From Pirellulimonas nuda (GTDB taxonomy: Bacteria; Planctomycetota; Planctomycetia; Pirellulales; Lacipirellulaceae), in NCBI RefSeq assembly GCF_007750855.1, contig NZ_CP036291.1, forward strand, positions 248,001 through 312,000: DNA of 64,000 bases, read 5' to 3'. Position 1 is the stretch's first letter; every line of letters begins with the position of its first letter. A program made the position numbers and the translations under genes. The notes beneath the pieces are model-generated. The model ran no database searches. It saw only the letters and a list, made by a program, of their open reading frames with translations, and was not told the DNA's origin. This document shows, piece after piece, positions 61,326 through 64,000 of the stretch.

Positions 61326-62189
61326 TTATTCTGACGGACTCGCCGCTTGGATCGACTTAGCCAGCTCCGACGCGAGCTGGAAGAGCGTTTGCTTGTCGAA
61401 CTCTGCTAGCGCCGCCACCTCCGCCATCTTAGGGGAGAACTTGGCGCGGTCCGCGGCCGGCAGGCTCTCGACCGCAAACGCCCGCTCGCCGGGGATGCCG
61501 AGGGTGAACTCGCGGCCGTCGACGTGCAGCCGGCGGCGGTCGATGTAGCCCGAGGGCATCCAGACGAACGAGTCTTCCACCAATCGCCGCCGGGCGGGGT
61601 CGGATGCGTCGATCAGCCACACGGCGGTCGCCAGGTCGCCGGTCTTGGGCGAGCACCACACGAAGTGCCGGACGACGCGCTCGACGTGGCGGCCGTCGTC
61701 CGCCATCAACGCGGGCACGTCAAACACCACGGCCGAGTCGTAGCGGGCGACGCGGGTGATCGCGTCGAGCTTCTTGATGATGCTCGGCATCGCCTGCCGG
61801 CCGACGAAGCCGATCTCTTGCGACTTGGCGTCGACCGTGCGGTAGGCGCCCCGCCAGGGGATCATCACCCCGATCGCGACCCGCCCCAACCGGTGGGCGC
61901 CGGCCTGGTTGCGATCGACACTCGCCATCACCACCGTGCCGAACATCTGCGCGTACTTCGACACCAGCCCGCTGGCGGCGCCGGTGTCGCCGCTGCTGAT
62001 CGACAGCGTGGCGACGATCGGCAGGTGGGTCCAACCCGCGGGGGGGGCTTCGGTGAAGTCGAGCCCCGCCGGCACGCGGTCGATGGGCGCCGGCTGGAGG
62101 TCGAGCCCCCCGGCGGCAGCAGCCAAACGGTCCGCCGCGAGGGTTAACCCGATCGCGACGCAGGTCAGCAGTAGCGAGTAGCGTGGCAC
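61326..62189 (-). CDS. Secreted protein of unknown function
   Basis: 287 residues from a GTG at 62189, giving signal peptide MPRYSLLLTCVAIGLTLAADRLA. The rest is one folded domain with WTHLPIVATLSISSGDTG, MFGTVVMASVDRN and VVRHFVWCSPKTGDLATAVW. No catalytic motif was recognised. The open frame extends to 62315 without signal-like residues, so GTG is preferred. Confidence 0.65.
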   Translation of the reverse strand: MPRYSLLLTCVAIGLTLAADRLAAAAGGLDLQPAPIDRVPAGLDFTEAPPAGWTHLPIVATLSISSGDTGAASGLVSKYAQMFGTVVMASVDRNQAGAHRLGRVAIGVMIPWRGAYRTVDAKSQEIGFVGRQAMPSIIKKLDAITRVARYDSAVVFDVPALMADDGRHVERVVRHFVWCSPKTGDLATAVWLIDASDPARRRLVEDSFVWMPSGYIDRRRLHVDGREFTLGIPGERAFAVESLPAADRAKFSPKMAEVAALAEFDKQTLFQLASELAKSIQAASPSE

Positions 62190-62333
62190 CTGCCTGTCAG
62201 CCCCGTACCTAATAGTTTGCCGAAAAACTGCGGGGTTTGCGTCGCGGAATACTTTCAAAGCCCGCTGATTACCTCGATAATGCCGCCGGCCGAAACGAAC
62301 CGCGTCGCCGTGCAACCCTCTAGGAACGTAACC

Positions 62334-62753
62334 ATGAGCCTTGTCGATGATCTTGTCCAGCAGCTAGGGGTCTCCGCCGATCAAGCCGAGGGGGGCACGG
62401 GGCTGATGATGAAGCTGGCAAAGGAAAAGCTCAGCTCCGGTGACTTCTCGCAAATCTCAGAACTCATCCCCGGGCTCGACGGCATGCTGGGCAAGGCGCC
62501 CGACCTAGAAGCGCCCAGCAGCGAAGCGGGAGAGCAGGGGGGGATGCTCAAGGCCCTGGGGGGCATCACCAAGCAGCTCGGCCTGGGCGACATCGGCGAG
62601 AAGCTGGGCGACCTGGCGAAGGTCGCCAAGGGCTTCGAATCGCTCGGCCTCGACACGGCGATGATCAGCAAGTTCGCCACCGCGATCCTGGCGTACCTGA
62701 AGAGCCAAGGGGGCGAGCAGGTAGCGGCGATCTTGAAGAACGTGCTGAAGTGA
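62334..62753 (+). CDS. DUF2780 (VcgC/VcgE-like) protein
   Basis: 139 residues from MSLVDDLVQQLGVSADQAEG. The block GLMMKLAKEKLSSGDFSQIS and LIPGLDGMLGKAP match DUF2780. The C-terminal half is amphipathic (KQLGLGDIGEKLGDLAKVAK). Function is unknown in this family. The upstream frame opening at 62217 lacks family residues; ATG 62334 is taken. Confidence 0.75.
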   Translation: MSLVDDLVQQLGVSADQAEGGTGLMMKLAKEKLSSGDFSQISELIPGLDGMLGKAPDLEAPSSEAGEQGGMLKALGGITKQLGLGDIGEKLGDLAKVAKGFESLGLDTAMISKFATAILAYLKSQGGEQVAAILKNVLK

Positions 62754-62763
62754 GGGCCGGGCG

Positions 62764-63945
62764 CTAGGCCGACGGTGCGTCGAGCAGGTCGGTTATCGGC
62801 TTGGCGACGTATACCTTGTTGCGCCGCTGCCCGGTGATCTCTGTTAGAAAGCCGGCTTGTATCAGCCGCTCGACGTTCTTCTGCGCGCCCCGGTAGCTCG
62901 ATAGCCCCATCGTCTCCATCGCCTGATTGACGGTGGTGACGGGCGTCGCGAAGAGCGCATCGACCAAGGTAAAGAGCCGCGACGACTGCCCCGATTCCTG
63001 CAGTTCCTGCCGCGTCTGTTCACGCAGGGCCAGCAAGCTGCGTGCTCGTCGGGCCGCGTCGCGGGCGACGATGCCCACGCCCTCGACAAAAAAATCGACC
63101 CACGCAAGCCAATCTCCGCCGCGGCTTATCCCCAGTAGGCGGTCGTAGTATTCGCGGCGGTTGTGCTCGAAGTGGGCGCTGAGGTACAGCAACGGGTCGG
63201 GCAGCAGGCCCGTCTCGGCCAACATCAACGTGATGAGAATGCGGCCGATGCGCCCGTTGCCGTCGGCAAAGGGATGGATCGCCTCGAACTGGTAGTGGGC
63301 GATCGCGATATCCACCAGCACCGGGAACGTCCGTGGCCCGTTGACGTACCGCTCTAGGTTGCTGGTGAGCGCCGCCAGTTCAGCGGGAGGCGGCGGAACA
63401 AAAGTCGCATCGGCGATGTGCGTCGACCGGCCGATGAAGTTCTGTTGCCGGCGGAACGCTCCCGGCTCGACTCCCGGCCGCCCCAGCCCATCAAACAGCC
63501 GCTCGTGCATCTCGCAAAACAAGCGATGCCCGATCGGAAGCTTCGGCAGCAGCGCGACGCCGTGGCGCAGCGCAGTGACATAGTTGTGCACCTCGCGCGC
63601 GTCGCGGTCGTCCCCTGTCTCGTCGGCCAAGGGCGACCGGTTCTGCTTTTCAAACACGTAGAGCTGCTCGAGCCCGGTGCGTGTCCCCTCGATCCGGCTC
63701 GAAAGCACCGCCTCACGTCGGCTGAAAGGCTCGGTTACGAGCCCCGCGTTCGGGAGCGTTGGCAGCACGGCACGCAGCTCGCCGATCGCTAGAATGGCCT
63801 GGTCGTGCTTCCACTGAAGAGCAGAGTCGATCTCTAGTTTGGGCGGCAGATCGTTCGGGCGAAAGGCGAGAACTTCCGCGTCCGTGGGCACCATTGTGCC
63901 TGTCGGTGTTGACGCAAAGGCTTCTGTGGGAAAGACTTGTGACAT
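62764..63945 (-). CDS. Fic-family AMPylase-like protein with winged-helix C-terminus
   Basis: 393 residues. The active-site loop is HPFADGNGRIGR (H224). The N-terminal inhibitory motif LSSRIEGT supplies the (S/T)xxxE(G/N) glutamate, typical of class II Fic proteins that restrain their own activity. The C-terminal region (VDALFATPVTTVNQAMETM, YRGAQKNVERLIQAG) resembles a winged helix. Such proteins transfer AMP or a related moiety to a protein target. It converges on the DUF2780 gene, 10 bp apart. Confidence 0.9.
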   Translation of the reverse strand: MSQVFPTEAFASTPTGTMVPTDAEVLAFRPNDLPPKLEIDSALQWKHDQAILAIGELRAVLPTLPNAGLVTEPFSRREAVLSSRIEGTRTGLEQLYVFEKQNRSPLADETGDDRDAREVHNYVTALRHGVALLPKLPIGHRLFCEMHERLFDGLGRPGVEPGAFRRQQNFIGRSTHIADATFVPPPPAELAALTSNLERYVNGPRTFPVLVDIAIAHYQFEAIHPFADGNGRIGRILITLMLAETGLLPDPLLYLSAHFEHNRREYYDRLLGISRGGDWLAWVDFFVEGVGIVARDAARRARSLLALREQTRQELQESGQSSRLFTLVDALFATPVTTVNQAMETMGLSSYRGAQKNVERLIQAGFLTEITGQRRNKVYVAKPITDLLDAPSA

Positions 63946-64000
63946 GGATCGAGCCTTATTGCACCCAGGTTCAACACGTCAGCATCCAGGCAATCATAGT

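Overview
The window looks like a chromosomal segment of a planctomycete, most likely order Pirellulales and probably close to Lacipirellulaceae. This is inferred from gene content: high GC with long open antisense frames, a BBP2-type beta-barrel protein, a DUF1570 protein, short ECF sigma factors, secreted proteins ending in dockerin-like EF-hand repeats plus a PEP-CTERM tail, and many short palindromic repeats between genes. Nothing in the sequence names a species.

Layout. 1-8.4 kb (mostly minus strand): a truncated ECF sigma factor, a cysteine-rich outer-membrane barrel with its own terminator, two membrane proteins (one CvpA-like), an intact PilT-type ATPase translationally coupled to a membrane-anchored GspE-like protein that has lost its nucleotide-binding motifs, and two tandem paralogous membrane-anchored proteins. 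8.4-12.9 kb: a solitary type IIL (MmeI-like) restriction-methylation fusion with a low-GC specificity block, a divergent 29-residue membrane peptide, and related direct repeats on both sides. 13.3-21 kb: hisF, a beta-helix protein with an O-antigen-polymerase-like protein, a DinG-like helicase, thiG and thiS, and a conserved secreted protein. 21.3-24.1 kb (plus): a sigma factor, a putative anti-sigma factor and a secreted PDZ protein, ending in a strong terminator. 24-43 kb: mostly housekeeping and envelope genes: SDR, serine hydrolase, BASS transporter, YceH, two sugar-phosphate isomerase-like proteins, SppA, RlmN, M1 aminopeptidase with HEAT repeats, an ABC exporter pair, a short CorA-like protein, a DUF1570 protein, and tRNA-His.

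The highlight is 43.7-56.7 kb, a compact three-gene plus-strand locus for a lipopeptide-like product. Gene 1 reads FAAL-PCP-C-A-PCP, gene 2 is a FOXRED2-like FAD-dependent oxidoreductase, and gene 3 reads C-A(MT)-PCP-TE. Read colinearly, a fatty acid is adenylated and loaded, joined to one amino acid (code resembling glycine), extended by a second (code weakly resembling Asn/Asp) that may be methylated, and released by the thioesterase. The oxidoreductase is a candidate tailoring enzyme. Both gaps in the locus hold the same kind of nested-palindrome repeat, and the last gene has at least three in-frame insertions of intergenic-type repeats, so repeats appear to have been converted into protein linkers.

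56.7-64 kb: SUKH, SIMPL and small proteins of lower GC, a secreted lipase-like protein with dockerin and PEP-CTERM elements, a MacB/FtsX-type permease, a secreted hypothetical, a DUF2780 protein and a Fic protein.
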